Source: Thermoguttaceae bacterium | Lineage (GTDB): Bacteria; Planctomycetota; Planctomycetia; Pirellulales; Thermoguttaceae | Reading direction: 5' to 3' | Assembly (NCBI GenBank): GCA_017454585.1 | Contig: JAFTCU010000135.1 | Coordinates: forward strand, 1 to 17,921 | DNA length: 17,921 bases | Part shown: piece by piece, positions 1 to 6,743 of the stretch | Layout of the letters: each line of letters begins with the position of its first letter | Position numbering within the stretch: the stretch's first letter is position 1 | Position numbers and translations under genes: made by a program | The notes under the pieces: model-generated | The model's input: the letters and a program-made list of their open reading frames with translations, nothing else | Told to the model about the DNA's origin: nothing | Database searches by the model: none

Positions 1-2
1 AA

Positions 3-284
3 ATGACGTTTGACCTCTGCCGCCGCGCGTATCAGAAGGAGTGCTCGATCTGCATTCAGGAGTGCCCGTTCGGGGCGATGGAGGAGGTCTGGTCGGAGGA
101 GCAGTACGCCAAGATCCCGACGGTGAACCCCGACCTCTGTACCGGCTGCGGGAAATGCGTCGCGTACTGCCCCGGCGAGCCGCTGCGCGTCTGGGACCCC
201 GACCTCGGCGACTTCACCGGCGGCGACCAAACCACTGGCAAAAAAGCCCTTTCTATTAGTGAGGAGTTAGGAGTGAGGAGTTAG
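3..284 (+). CDS. 4Fe-4S ferredoxin-type protein, C-terminal part
   Basis: This is an iron-sulphur electron-transfer protein. The first in-frame ATG lies 3 nt into the window, so the gene probably begins upstream and this is a C-terminal fragment. Two cysteine clusters are visible. The first is C6-x7-C14-x2-C17-x3-C21-P, a non-canonical spacing reminiscent of MauM/NapG-type proteins. The second is a textbook C46-x2-C49-x2-C52-x3-C56-P. Together they would bind two [4Fe-4S] clusters. After about residue 80 the reading frame runs into a heptamer repeat, so the last residues (SEELGVRS) and the TAG stop are repeat-derived and the native C-terminus has probably been changed. The gene converges on the minus-strand LRR gene across a 31-bp inverted repeat. 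The ferredoxin fold is clear; the partner and pathway cannot be read from this fragment. Confidence 0.85.
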   Translation: MTFDLCRRAYQKECSICIQECPFGAMEEVWSEEQYAKIPTVNPDLCTGCGKCVAYCPGEPLRVWDPDLGDFTGGDQTTGKKALSISEELGVRS

Positions 285-384
285 GAGTGGACGCTGGCGC
301 GTAACGTCGCCTGAAGAAAGACTTCAACCCATAAAAAGCCGTAGGCTTTTCCAACTCCTAACTCCTCACTCCTAACTCCTCACT
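258..384. repeat. Inverted pair of GAGGAGT/TAGGAGT heptamer repeats between convergent genes
   Basis: The left arm (258-288) consists of alternating GAGGAGT and TAGGAGT heptamers. The right arm (354-384) is its exact reverse complement: 31 bp with no mismatch and a 65-nt loop. The left arm lies inside the 3' end of the ferredoxin-type gene and provides its stop. The right arm ends one base before the stop codon of the minus-strand LRR gene. The folded RNA would be a very stable stem in either direction, so it may act as a bidirectional transcript end. Confidence 0.9.
334..350. terminator. Small hairpin inside the loop of the inverted repeat
   Basis: AAAAGCC (334-340) and GGCTTTT (344-350) form a perfect 7-bp stem around a GTA loop. 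A-runs and T-runs on the two sides make it terminator-like in both directions, which suits its place between convergent genes. The stem has only three G-C pairs and the U-tract is part of the stem, so it is a weak candidate by itself. Confidence 0.4.
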
Positions 385-3300
385 TCAATCGCTCTCCTGG
401 AACGGGATTTTGTTTTCTCTCGCGTACTTTTCCGCCTCGGAGCCTTTCGGCGCGTGGATCGTCAGGTTCGGGCAGTCCTTGAACGCCCACATATCGATCT
501 CTGTCTCAGGGTTGGGAATCACCACGGAGGTCAAAGACGTGCAGCCGCAAAACGTCTGGAGCTTAATTTTGGTCACGCTTTTGGGAATCACCACGGAGGT
601 CAACGAGGTGCAGCCTTTAAACGCCTCAAGCCCAATTTCCTCGTTTCCTTCAGCGATCACCACCGACTTCAAGGCCGTGCAGCCAGAAAAAGCCTCTGCC
701 CCAAACCCGGCAAACCAGTCCAGTTTTCCTCGAATCTCTACCGAGGTCAACGACGTGCAGTTCTTAAACGCGTGAAATTCGATGTCCATCACGCTTTCGG
801 GAATCACCACCGACGTGAGGGACGCGCAGCCCTCGAACGCAGAGTTTTCGATTCTCGTCACACTCTCGGGGATCTTCACCGAGGTCAGAAAAACAGCGTG
901 CCAGAACGCCGAATTATCAACGAGCTCCACGCCGTCCGGGATCACCACCTCGCCCGACGCCCCCGGGCAGATGCGGAGAGAATTCTTCTTTTTGGAGATC
1001 AACATCGGGCCATGGGCCTGAAGATCGTCCAGCGTCGCGGGAAGGTTCCATTCCCGGATTTTGTCGCAGCCGCGAAAGAGTTTGACGTCCAGGTTTGTCA
1101 CGGTTTCTGGAATCGTAACCGACTCCTCGTTCAGGCAGGCCAAAACGGTTCGGCCGTCTTTCGTCATCAGGAGTGGTCCCTGAACCTGCAGCTTGGGATT
1201 CTTTTTCGCCACTTTCCACTCTTTCAGATTGGGGCAGCCGATGAACGCGCTGGGATCAATTTCAGGCCCGCTTTCACCAAACTCCACCGACGTCAGGGAA
1301 TCGCATTCGGCAAAAACTTTCTCCCCGATCTTCGTCAGGCTTTTGGGAAACTTGATGGACGTTAAGGAATCGCAATCCTCGAACGCGACGTTTGCGATCG
1401 TGGTCACCCCTTCAGGAATTTCGACGGACTTCAGGGATTTGCAGCCCCTGAACGCGCAGAATTCGATCTCGGTCACGCCTTCAGGGATCACCACGGACTC
1501 CAGCGAAGTGCAATCGCAGAAAACGTTCCATTCGATTTTCTTCAAGCTGGCGGGGATCACCACCGATTTCAAAGCGCTGCAGGAGGCAAAAGCATGGTGC
1601 TCGATCGAGGTCATGCCGTCCGGGAGCTCTACCGACGCCAAAGAGGAGCACTTCCAGAACGCGCAAATCCCGATTTTCTTCACGCTTTTGGGAAGGACCA
1701 CCGACGTCAGTTTTTTGCATCCCATGAAGGTCCAGTCGCCGATCGACCGGACGCCATCCGGGACCCGCAATTCTCCCGTCACGGCCGGATACGCGATGAG
1801 CGTTTTCCCATCTTTCGAGAGCAGGCAGCCGCCCTCGGCCCTGAAATGAGGATGGTCTTCCGGAATGATCCAGCGTTTCAGCGACTCGCACTCAACGAAC
1901 GCGAACGTATCGATCTCGGCCACGCTTTTCGGAATCGCCACCGACTCCAACGCACCGCATCGCCAGAACGTCCTGGGGCCGATCTTCTTCACGCCCTCGG
2001 GAATCGCCACCGACGTTAAGGAAGAGCAGCCCTCGAAGGCTTCCTCATCGATAAACTGGACGCTTTGAGGAAGCTCCACCGAGGTCAAGGAACAACAATC
2101 CAAAAACGTTCCTTTTCCGATCACGGTCACGCCGTCGGGGATCACTATGGACTTTAAGGACTCGCAGCATTCGAACGTTCTATCCAGAACCTTGACCCCT
2201 TTGGGGATCACCAGGGAAGTCAGGGATCGGCAGCCAGAGAATGCCGCGAATCCAATCTCCGTCACGCTTTCGGGAATCTCCAGGGACGTCAAGGAAACGC
2301 ACTCCTGGAACGCCCATTCTCCAATTTCGGTCACGCTCGGGGGGATCTCCACAGAGGTCAAAAACCTGCACTCCTGGAACGCCTCATTTCCGATCTTCGT
2401 CACACCATCGGGGATCCGAAAATGGCCCTTTGCGTTCGGATGTGTGATGAGGCTCTTGCCGTTCTTCGAATACTGGGGCCCCAGAGATTTGCAGCCCTTG
2501 AAAACATCCATTCCGATTTCTTCGACCTCATCGGGAAAGACCAGGGAAGTTAACGATTCGCAATCCCCAAATGCGTAGTCTCCGATTTCCATCACGGAGT
2601 CGGGGATCTCCACCGACTTTAAGCGTTTGCAGCCCGAGAACGCCCAACCACCAATGACGGTCACTCCATCGGGAATCACCACGCTCGTCAGCGAAGTATA
2701 GGCGAACGAACTACCCCCGATCTCCGTCACACTGTCGGGGATCTCGATGGACGTCAACGACTCGCAGCTCTCAAACAGGCCGCACGGAATTTCCTCCAGA
2801 CCATCAGGAAGTTTCACCGACGTTAAGGAATCGCAGCCATAAAACGCCTCGTCGCCGATTTCCGTCACGGTTTCGGGAATCTCCACGGTCTTTAACGCGC
2901 TGCAGCCATAGAACGCCCCCTCGCCGATCGAGGTCACTCCATCAGGGATCACCACCGACTTCAAGGAACTGCAAAACTGAAAGACCTGATCTTCGATCGC
3001 GGTCACGCCCTCGGGAATCTCGACGGACTTCAGGGACTCGCAGCCAGAAAACGCCATCGGTCCAATTTCCTTCACACTTTTGGGAATCGTCACCGACGTT
3101 AAAGCGCTGCATTCCTGGAACGCCTGAGGTTGGATGCTGATCACGCTTTCAGGAAGCTTCACGGACTTAACGAACCGATTCTGCTGGAAAGCCGTGTCCC
3201 AGATGACATTCACCCCATCGGGCACCACGACGTTGGGGTCGGAACCGTTATACCGGACGAGGATTTTTAGCCCTTTATGTTCAGCGATCTTAAAAACGGG

Positions 3301-3405
3301 GGTTTCAAGCGGCGCGTTTTTCTGGGCCTCGGGCGGAGCCGCGTGACTTTTCGCCAAAAGCAAAAGGCCGAGCAGGAACAGGGAAATCAGCGTGAAACGT
3401 GGCAT
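385..3405 (-). CDS. Giant secreted BspA-type leucine-rich repeat protein (LRR_5)
   Basis: This is a 1006-aa exported repeat protein of the BspA/LRR_5 class. Such proteins usually act in surface adhesion or protein-protein contact; no enzymatic domain is seen. An N-terminal signal peptide (hydrophobic 5-18, AKSHAA cleavage-like site near 22-23) precedes a cap module, F-x-I...Y-x-GSD-x-x-V-x-x-P-x-GV (38-65). About 34 units of 23 residues follow, with consensus SLTSVxIPxxVTxIGxxAFxxC. The array is broken four times (about 308-330, 511-548, 729-764, 786-821) by beta-hairpin inserts of the type LLSKDGKTLIxxP...GxxxIPDGV. The C-terminal cap is APKGSEAEKYA..N-K-IPFQ. A Cys recurs at the end of most units. 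The start is supported by AAAGGA about 8 nt upstream. It follows the paralogue at 5115-3427 by 21 bp and is probably co-transcribed. Confidence 0.92.
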   Translation of the reverse strand: MPRFTLISLFLLGLLLLAKSHAAPPEAQKNAPLETPVFKIAEHKGLKILVRYNGSDPNVVVPDGVNVIWDTAFQQNRFVKSVKLPESVISIQPQAFQECSALTSVTIPKSVKEIGPMAFSGCESLKSVEIPEGVTAIEDQVFQFCSSLKSVVIPDGVTSIGEGAFYGCSALKTVEIPETVTEIGDEAFYGCDSLTSVKLPDGLEEIPCGLFESCESLTSIEIPDSVTEIGGSSFAYTSLTSVVIPDGVTVIGGWAFSGCKRLKSVEIPDSVMEIGDYAFGDCESLTSLVFPDEVEEIGMDVFKGCKSLGPQYSKNGKSLITHPNAKGHFRIPDGVTKIGNEAFQECRFLTSVEIPPSVTEIGEWAFQECVSLTSLEIPESVTEIGFAAFSGCRSLTSLVIPKGVKVLDRTFECCESLKSIVIPDGVTVIGKGTFLDCCSLTSVELPQSVQFIDEEAFEGCSSLTSVAIPEGVKKIGPRTFWRCGALESVAIPKSVAEIDTFAFVECESLKRWIIPEDHPHFRAEGGCLLSKDGKTLIAYPAVTGELRVPDGVRSIGDWTFMGCKKLTSVVLPKSVKKIGICAFWKCSSLASVELPDGMTSIEHHAFASCSALKSVVIPASLKKIEWNVFCDCTSLESVVIPEGVTEIEFCAFRGCKSLKSVEIPEGVTTIANVAFEDCDSLTSIKFPKSLTKIGEKVFAECDSLTSVEFGESGPEIDPSAFIGCPNLKEWKVAKKNPKLQVQGPLLMTKDGRTVLACLNEESVTIPETVTNLDVKLFRGCDKIREWNLPATLDDLQAHGPMLISKKKNSLRICPGASGEVVIPDGVELVDNSAFWHAVFLTSVKIPESVTRIENSAFEGCASLTSVVIPESVMDIEFHAFKNCTSLTSVEIRGKLDWFAGFGAEAFSGCTALKSVVIAEGNEEIGLEAFKGCTSLTSVVIPKSVTKIKLQTFCGCTSLTSVVIPNPETEIDMWAFKDCPNLTIHAPKGSEAEKYARENKIPFQESD

Positions 3406-3424
3406 GGTTTGGCGTCCTTTCGGG
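3361..3424 (-). repeat. Leader duplication, copy in front of the 1006-aa LRR gene
   Basis: This segment covers the RBS, start codon and first 15 codons of the downstream LRR gene. It matches 5071-5134 at 61 of 64 positions. The bodies of the two genes are much more diverged, so the leader appears to have been copied recently or kept alike by conversion. Confidence 0.85.
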
Positions 3425-3426
3425 GT

Positions 3427-5115
3427 TCAATTCTGGTTCAGGAGTGGAAGATCCGCGGGGACCTCGATCGTTCCTTCCGATTTCTGGGGTTGGATCGTCT
3501 GGATCGGTGACAAATTGCCGGCAGGGTTTTCATACGGCCGTGGCGTCATGGTATTCTGGCCGGGAAGAACGAGGCCTTCGCCGTCTTCAGTGAATTGGAG
3601 CTTGGCGCCCGGTTTCCCCTGATTTGGCAGCTCGGGCAGTTCAACCAGGCCTTTCACTTCAGGCTCGTCCTCCTGCGGCTGAACGATCTCAACGTTTCCC
3701 ACGTCGATCGCGGCGGTCGTTCCCTCCCTGGGCACGCGGATCTTCTGGCTCGGGCAGTCTTTGAAAGCGTCGGCGCCGATTTCGGTCACGGTTTCAGGAA
3801 TTTCCAGGTTTTTTAAGGACGTGCAGCCCGAAAACGTCCCGGGTTCGATCTTCGTCACGCAGGGGGGAATATTCACCGACTCCAGAGCGCCGCAGCCCGC
3901 GAAGGCCCAGGGGCCTATTTCCGTCACGGTTTCGGGAATCGTCACGGATTTCACGAAACCGCACCCAAAGAACGCCTTGGAACCGATCACTTCCACCCCC
4001 TCGGGAATGACCACGTTCGCGTCGGAACCGAGGTACTTGCTCAGTACCGTTTTGTCTTTCATCCGAAGGATGCCGAAACTGGCCGGGTCGTACGATTTGA
4101 CCGCGGAGGCCTGGACGGGCGGTTCCTCAACCGGAGTTTCGGCGAGGGGAACGGGCGCTTCTTCGGGTTTCGGGTAAACCTCGAATGGAATATCGAATGT
4201 AAACGCGAACCGTTCAGCCTCCGACCCCTTCGGCGCGCGGATAGTCAGTTTCGGGCAATTCTGCAGCGCCTGGTGCCCAATCTTTACCATACTTTCAGGG
4301 ATCGTGATAGAGTTTAAGGAAACGCAGCCCTCGAATGCGCTGGAGCCAATCACTTTTACTCCCTCGGGAATGACCACGGACTCGAGGGAAGTACAGTCAA
4401 AGAACGCGAAATAATCGATGATTGTCACGCTTTCGGGAATCGCCACCGACTTTAAGGATTTGCAGCCCGAAAAAGCGTTTCCGCCAATTTTCGTCACGCC
4501 TTTGGGAATCACCACCGATGTTAAGGAGGTACAGTACCCAAAAGCGGATTCCCCGATCTCGGTCACGCCTTCCGGGATCCGGTAATCTCCCGAAGCGGCG
4601 GGGCATAAAATGAGCGTTTTGCCGTCTTTGGAGAGCAGGCAGTCCCCGGAGGCTTTGAATTCGGGGTGGTCTTTGGGGACCTTCCATTTTTTCAAAGATT
4701 CGCAGCCCGCGAACGCATCCGGGGCAATATCCGTCACGCTTTTGGGAATGGTCAAAGACTTTAAAGAACTGCAGGCGATAAAAGCAAATTCTCCGATCCG
4801 GGTCACCGTCGCAGGGATCCTCACGGACTTCAGCTTGCCGCAGCTCTTGAACGCATTGTCGCTGATCACCATCACGCCTTTGGGGATCACCACGGACTCG
4901 AGGGAGTCGCAGTCGGCAAACGCAGAAGAGCCGATAAAAGCCACGCCTTCCGGAATCGTCACGCGCCTGTCGGAACCTGTGTATTTCGTGAGGACTTTAT
5001 AGCCGCCCTTTTCCTCGATTTGAAAACTGGCCGGGTCGTTTTTCGGCTGGCCGCAGCCCCCAAAAAAGAACAAAAGGCCGAGCAGGAACAGGGAAATCAG
5101 CGTGAATCGCGGCAT
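3427..5115 (-). CDS. LRR_5 (BspA-type) lipoprotein, internally duplicated
   Basis: This is a 562-aa repeat protein predicted to be lipid-anchored. The signal sequence shares its first 15 residues (MPRFTLISLFLLGLL) with the neighbouring paralogue, then ends in FFFGGC with Cys21 as the likely lipidated residue. Block 1 has the cap module (about 31-58), ten or so LRR_5 units, one LLSKDGKTLI insert (about 146-181) and a closing APKGSEAERFA...IPFE cap (294-312). A Pro/Glu/Val linker (about 313-340) leads to a second copy of the cap (DPASFGIL...YLGSDANVVIPEGV), three LRR units, and a Pro/Gln/Glu-rich tail of about 100 residues without recognisable domain. A strong AAAGGAGG lies about 7 nt before the ATG. 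It is the first gene of the LRR pair. The adhesion or surface role is inferred from the family only. Confidence 0.92.
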   Translation of the reverse strand: MPRFTLISLFLLGLLFFFGGCGQPKNDPASFQIEEKGGYKVLTKYTGSDRRVTIPEGVAFIGSSAFADCDSLESVVIPKGVMVISDNAFKSCGKLKSVRIPATVTRIGEFAFIACSSLKSLTIPKSVTDIAPDAFAGCESLKKWKVPKDHPEFKASGDCLLSKDGKTLILCPAASGDYRIPEGVTEIGESAFGYCTSLTSVVIPKGVTKIGGNAFSGCKSLKSVAIPESVTIIDYFAFFDCTSLESVVIPEGVKVIGSSAFEGCVSLNSITIPESMVKIGHQALQNCPKLTIRAPKGSEAERFAFTFDIPFEVYPKPEEAPVPLAETPVEEPPVQASAVKSYDPASFGILRMKDKTVLSKYLGSDANVVIPEGVEVIGSKAFFGCGFVKSVTIPETVTEIGPWAFAGCGALESVNIPPCVTKIEPGTFSGCTSLKNLEIPETVTEIGADAFKDCPSQKIRVPREGTTAAIDVGNVEIVQPQEDEPEVKGLVELPELPNQGKPGAKLQFTEDGEGLVLPGQNTMTPRPYENPAGNLSPIQTIQPQKSEGTIEVPADLPLLNQN

Positions 5116-5134
5116 GGTTTGGCCTCCTTTCGGG
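5071..5134 (-). repeat. Leader duplication, copy in front of the LRR lipoprotein gene
   Basis: This is the partner of 3361-3424, with three mismatches over 64 nt. One of them turns a perfect AAAGGAGG Shine-Dalgarno here into AAAGGACG in the other copy, which may lower translation of the second gene. Confidence 0.85.
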
Positions 5135-5386
5135 CAAATTGACCTTTTAAATCAAAAAACGAAATCCTTTTAATCCCTTGAATCCGTGGAAATCCGTGTT
5201 TAAATAAAAGGGTTAAAGTGGAACGGGTTCGGCGCCTGGAAAGGGAGGTTTCCTGGCCTCCCAATAATTTTTAAATCCCATCAGCCTAAATCCGCCTCAT
5301 CCGCCTGATCCGCGGGGCCCATTGCGGCCTCGGGTGTTTTCGGAGGGCTTGGGTCTCGCGGACGCTGGGTTTTCCGGGATCCACTT
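5116..5386. other. Gene-free gap with degenerate ATCC-type short direct repeats
   Basis: This 271-bp gap lies between the cytochrome c'-like stop and the LRR lipoprotein start. It has two clusters of degenerate direct repeats with a period of about 9-11 bp. Around 5162-5198 the units are AATCCNTTT, AATCCGTGG and AATCCGTGT. Around 5275-5316 they are ATCCGCCTC, ATCCGCCTG and ATCCGCGG. Read on the minus strand these are GGATT-type repeats. No ORF with coding character or convincing sigma70 promoter stands out, although the LRR transcript must start here or further upstream. Confidence 0.6.
5243..5262. terminator. Possible terminator hairpin
   Basis: GGGAGG (5243-5248) pairs with CCTCCC (5257-5262) around an 8-nt loop. 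AATAATTTTT follows on the + strand, and only TTTCC follows on the minus strand, where the upstream cytochrome transcript would end. Orientation and function are uncertain. Confidence 0.25.
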
Positions 5387-6103
5387 CTACTTCTTGTGGC
5401 AGTTCGCGCACTTCTCGCCCAGAGCGTCGTAATTCTTCGGGGAGTGCTTGCGGTCGAAGGCTTCGAGCGTGATGTACAGATTGTACGACGCATCGCGGGC
5501 CTGCATACAGAACTCCTTCCACTCGGCCGACGGCTGGTTCGCGGTCAGCGCCTGAAAAATGGCCGCAAGCGCCACGCCGTCCCCGGCCACGGCATCCAGA
5601 GCGCGCAGTTTTTCCATCTTCGCGCCGATCTGGCGTTTGTGGAAGGCGGCGGCCTGCATGAGTTCTTTCGTCCCGGCGACCGGCGTGTCCCACGAAAGCA
5701 GTTTCGTGTCGTCGGACTTCAGGGCCGCTTGAAGCTCGGTCCAATGGGCGCTGGCCGAGGCGAAATCCCTGGTGGCGCTCAGGGCTGAGGCGGACTGGAT
5801 GATCCGGGACGCCCCCATTTTGAATTCGGAGTACTGGTCGTGAAGGCCCAGGACCTGACCGAAGGCGGAAATTTCGGCCGCGAGACGGTGAACGGCCGGG
5901 GCGTTCTGCTCCCACGAGGCTTCGCCGGCGGCCATCAGCGGGGCCAGTTCGGAGACCGCCCGATTCATCTGGGCGTCCAGCATTTCGACCGGGGCGTAGG
6001 AAGTCGCGGTGGCGTCGCCGGGCGTGCGGAGGAAATGCTCCTGCGCGCTCAGGGAGGACGTGAAAACAAAGGAAACGACGAGGATGGAAAGGAAATGCTT
6101 CAT
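5387..6103 (-). CDS. Exported monohaem cytochrome, cytochrome c'/c556-like
   Basis: This is a 238-aa periplasmic electron carrier or sensor. The signal peptide is clear (MKHFLSILVV... ending SLSA, cut before QEHF). The rest is almost wholly alpha-helical and Ala-rich. The only haem-binding motif is C232-A-N-C-H236, two residues from the C-terminus, as in the four-helix-bundle cytochrome c'/c556 family. At about 218 residues after processing it is roughly 1.6 times the usual length. The region before about residue 120 may be a second, haem-free helical bundle. No Shine-Dalgarno is visible before the ATG (TTGGTTCCATC). It follows the small membrane protein gene after 73 bp containing a heptamer repeat, so co-transcription is possible but not certain. 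The family call is moderate; haem attachment is secure. Confidence 0.8.
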   Translation of the reverse strand: MKHFLSILVVSFVFTSSLSAQEHFLRTPGDATATSYAPVEMLDAQMNRAVSELAPLMAAGEASWEQNAPAVHRLAAEISAFGQVLGLHDQYSEFKMGASRIIQSASALSATRDFASASAHWTELQAALKSDDTKLLSWDTPVAGTKELMQAAAFHKRQIGAKMEKLRALDAVAGDGVALAAIFQALTANQPSAEWKEFCMQARDASYNLYITLEAFDRKHSPKNYDALGEKCANCHKK

Positions 6104-6162
6104 GATGGAACCAAAGGGGGTTGATGGTTAATGAAAAGAGGAAAAAGGTCGCTTTATTCTCC

Positions 6163-6195
6163 TCATTATTCGTTATTCATTCTTCATTATTCGTT
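6163..6195. repeat. GAATAAT-type heptamer repeat at a gene 3' end
   Basis: On the minus strand this reads as GAATAAT, GAAGAAT, GAATAAC and GAATAAT units. It is the same family as the repeat at 16100-16183, but only one arm is present. It overlaps the 3' end of the membrane-protein gene, encoding its last residues NNEE and its TGA stop at 6177-6179. Confidence 0.85.
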
Positions 6196-6743
6196 TTAAT
6201 TTTACCCCGGGACACAAGTTTTGTCAAGCCCCCAAAGAGGGCGATGACCAGCAGAATCGGGTCGAAAAGTGCGTCGTAGAAGTTGGCGTAAAGACCAAGC
6301 AGGAAGAACACAAACGCTCCAACGACGTAAAGCCTCTTTTTCCAGTCGGACGCGATTCCCATGAAAATAAGAGCCGCGCCGAGCGCCAGGATCGGACGAA
6401 AACCGCCCCCGTAAAGGAAGTCCGGCAGGAATCCCAGCGAGCTGGCGTAGAGGGTCAGCCCGAAAAGGAGCAGGAGGCCGATCTCCTGAAGGTTCCAGCT
6501 GACGAACTCGCGGCCCGAAAGCAACTCGATCAGCCCCACCACCAGAATGAGGGAAAGCGAGTCCGTGATGGAAAAAACGCGCTGCGCCAAAGAAAGCCCT
6601 TCCGGGAAGAACGGGCACAAAGCCAGGATCACCACGGCACAGGCCAGTGCCAAACGCCACTTTTTCGGGCAAAAAGGAACCCCCAAGGCCGCGGGAACCA
6701 GCAGGGCGCAGGTAAAAATCCCCCAATAAACGGAAAGCGTCAT
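6177..6743 (-). CDS. Small polytopic membrane protein coupled to the sialidase-like gene
   Basis: This 188-aa inner-membrane protein has about six hydrophobic segments (roughly 3-20, 29-46, 59-74, 85-106, 114-132, 137-176) and no recognised catalytic motif. Its start codon overlaps the stop of the sialidase-like gene as ATGA, and a strong AAAGGAGG sits 7 nt before the ATG, which indicates translational coupling. From memory, sialidase-like proteins of this type in other bacteria are often followed by a small membrane protein, so the two may form a functional pair; this is inference. The last residues (NNEE) and the stop are encoded by a heptamer repeat, so the ancestral C-terminus may have been slightly different. 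Its function is not recognised. Confidence 0.8.
   Translation of the reverse strand: MTLSVYWGIFTCALLVPAALGVPFCPKKWRLALACAVVILALCPFFPEGLSLAQRVFSITDSLSLILVVGLIELLSGREFVSWNLQEIGLLLLFGLTLYASSLGFLPDFLYGGGFRPILALGAALIFMGIASDWKKRLYVVGAFVFFLLGLYANFYDALFDPILLVIALFGGLTKLVSRGKIKTNNEE

Noticed and set aside
258..384. Heptamer repeats considered as CRISPR or IS ends
   Set aside because: No spacer structure, transposase or target-site duplication is visible; they are simple short-period repeats in inverted arrangement.
454..1365. Long + strand ORF (303 codons) and several other + strand ORFs opposite the LRR genes
   Set aside because: They are antisense shadows of the 69-bp LRR repeats, have repetitive unnatural composition (His/Arg-rich), and no RBS or domain.
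440..3200. 69-bp spaced repeats considered as a CRISPR-like array
   Set aside because: The repeats are diverged, coding and continuous without unique spacers; the translation is a clear LRR_5 array.
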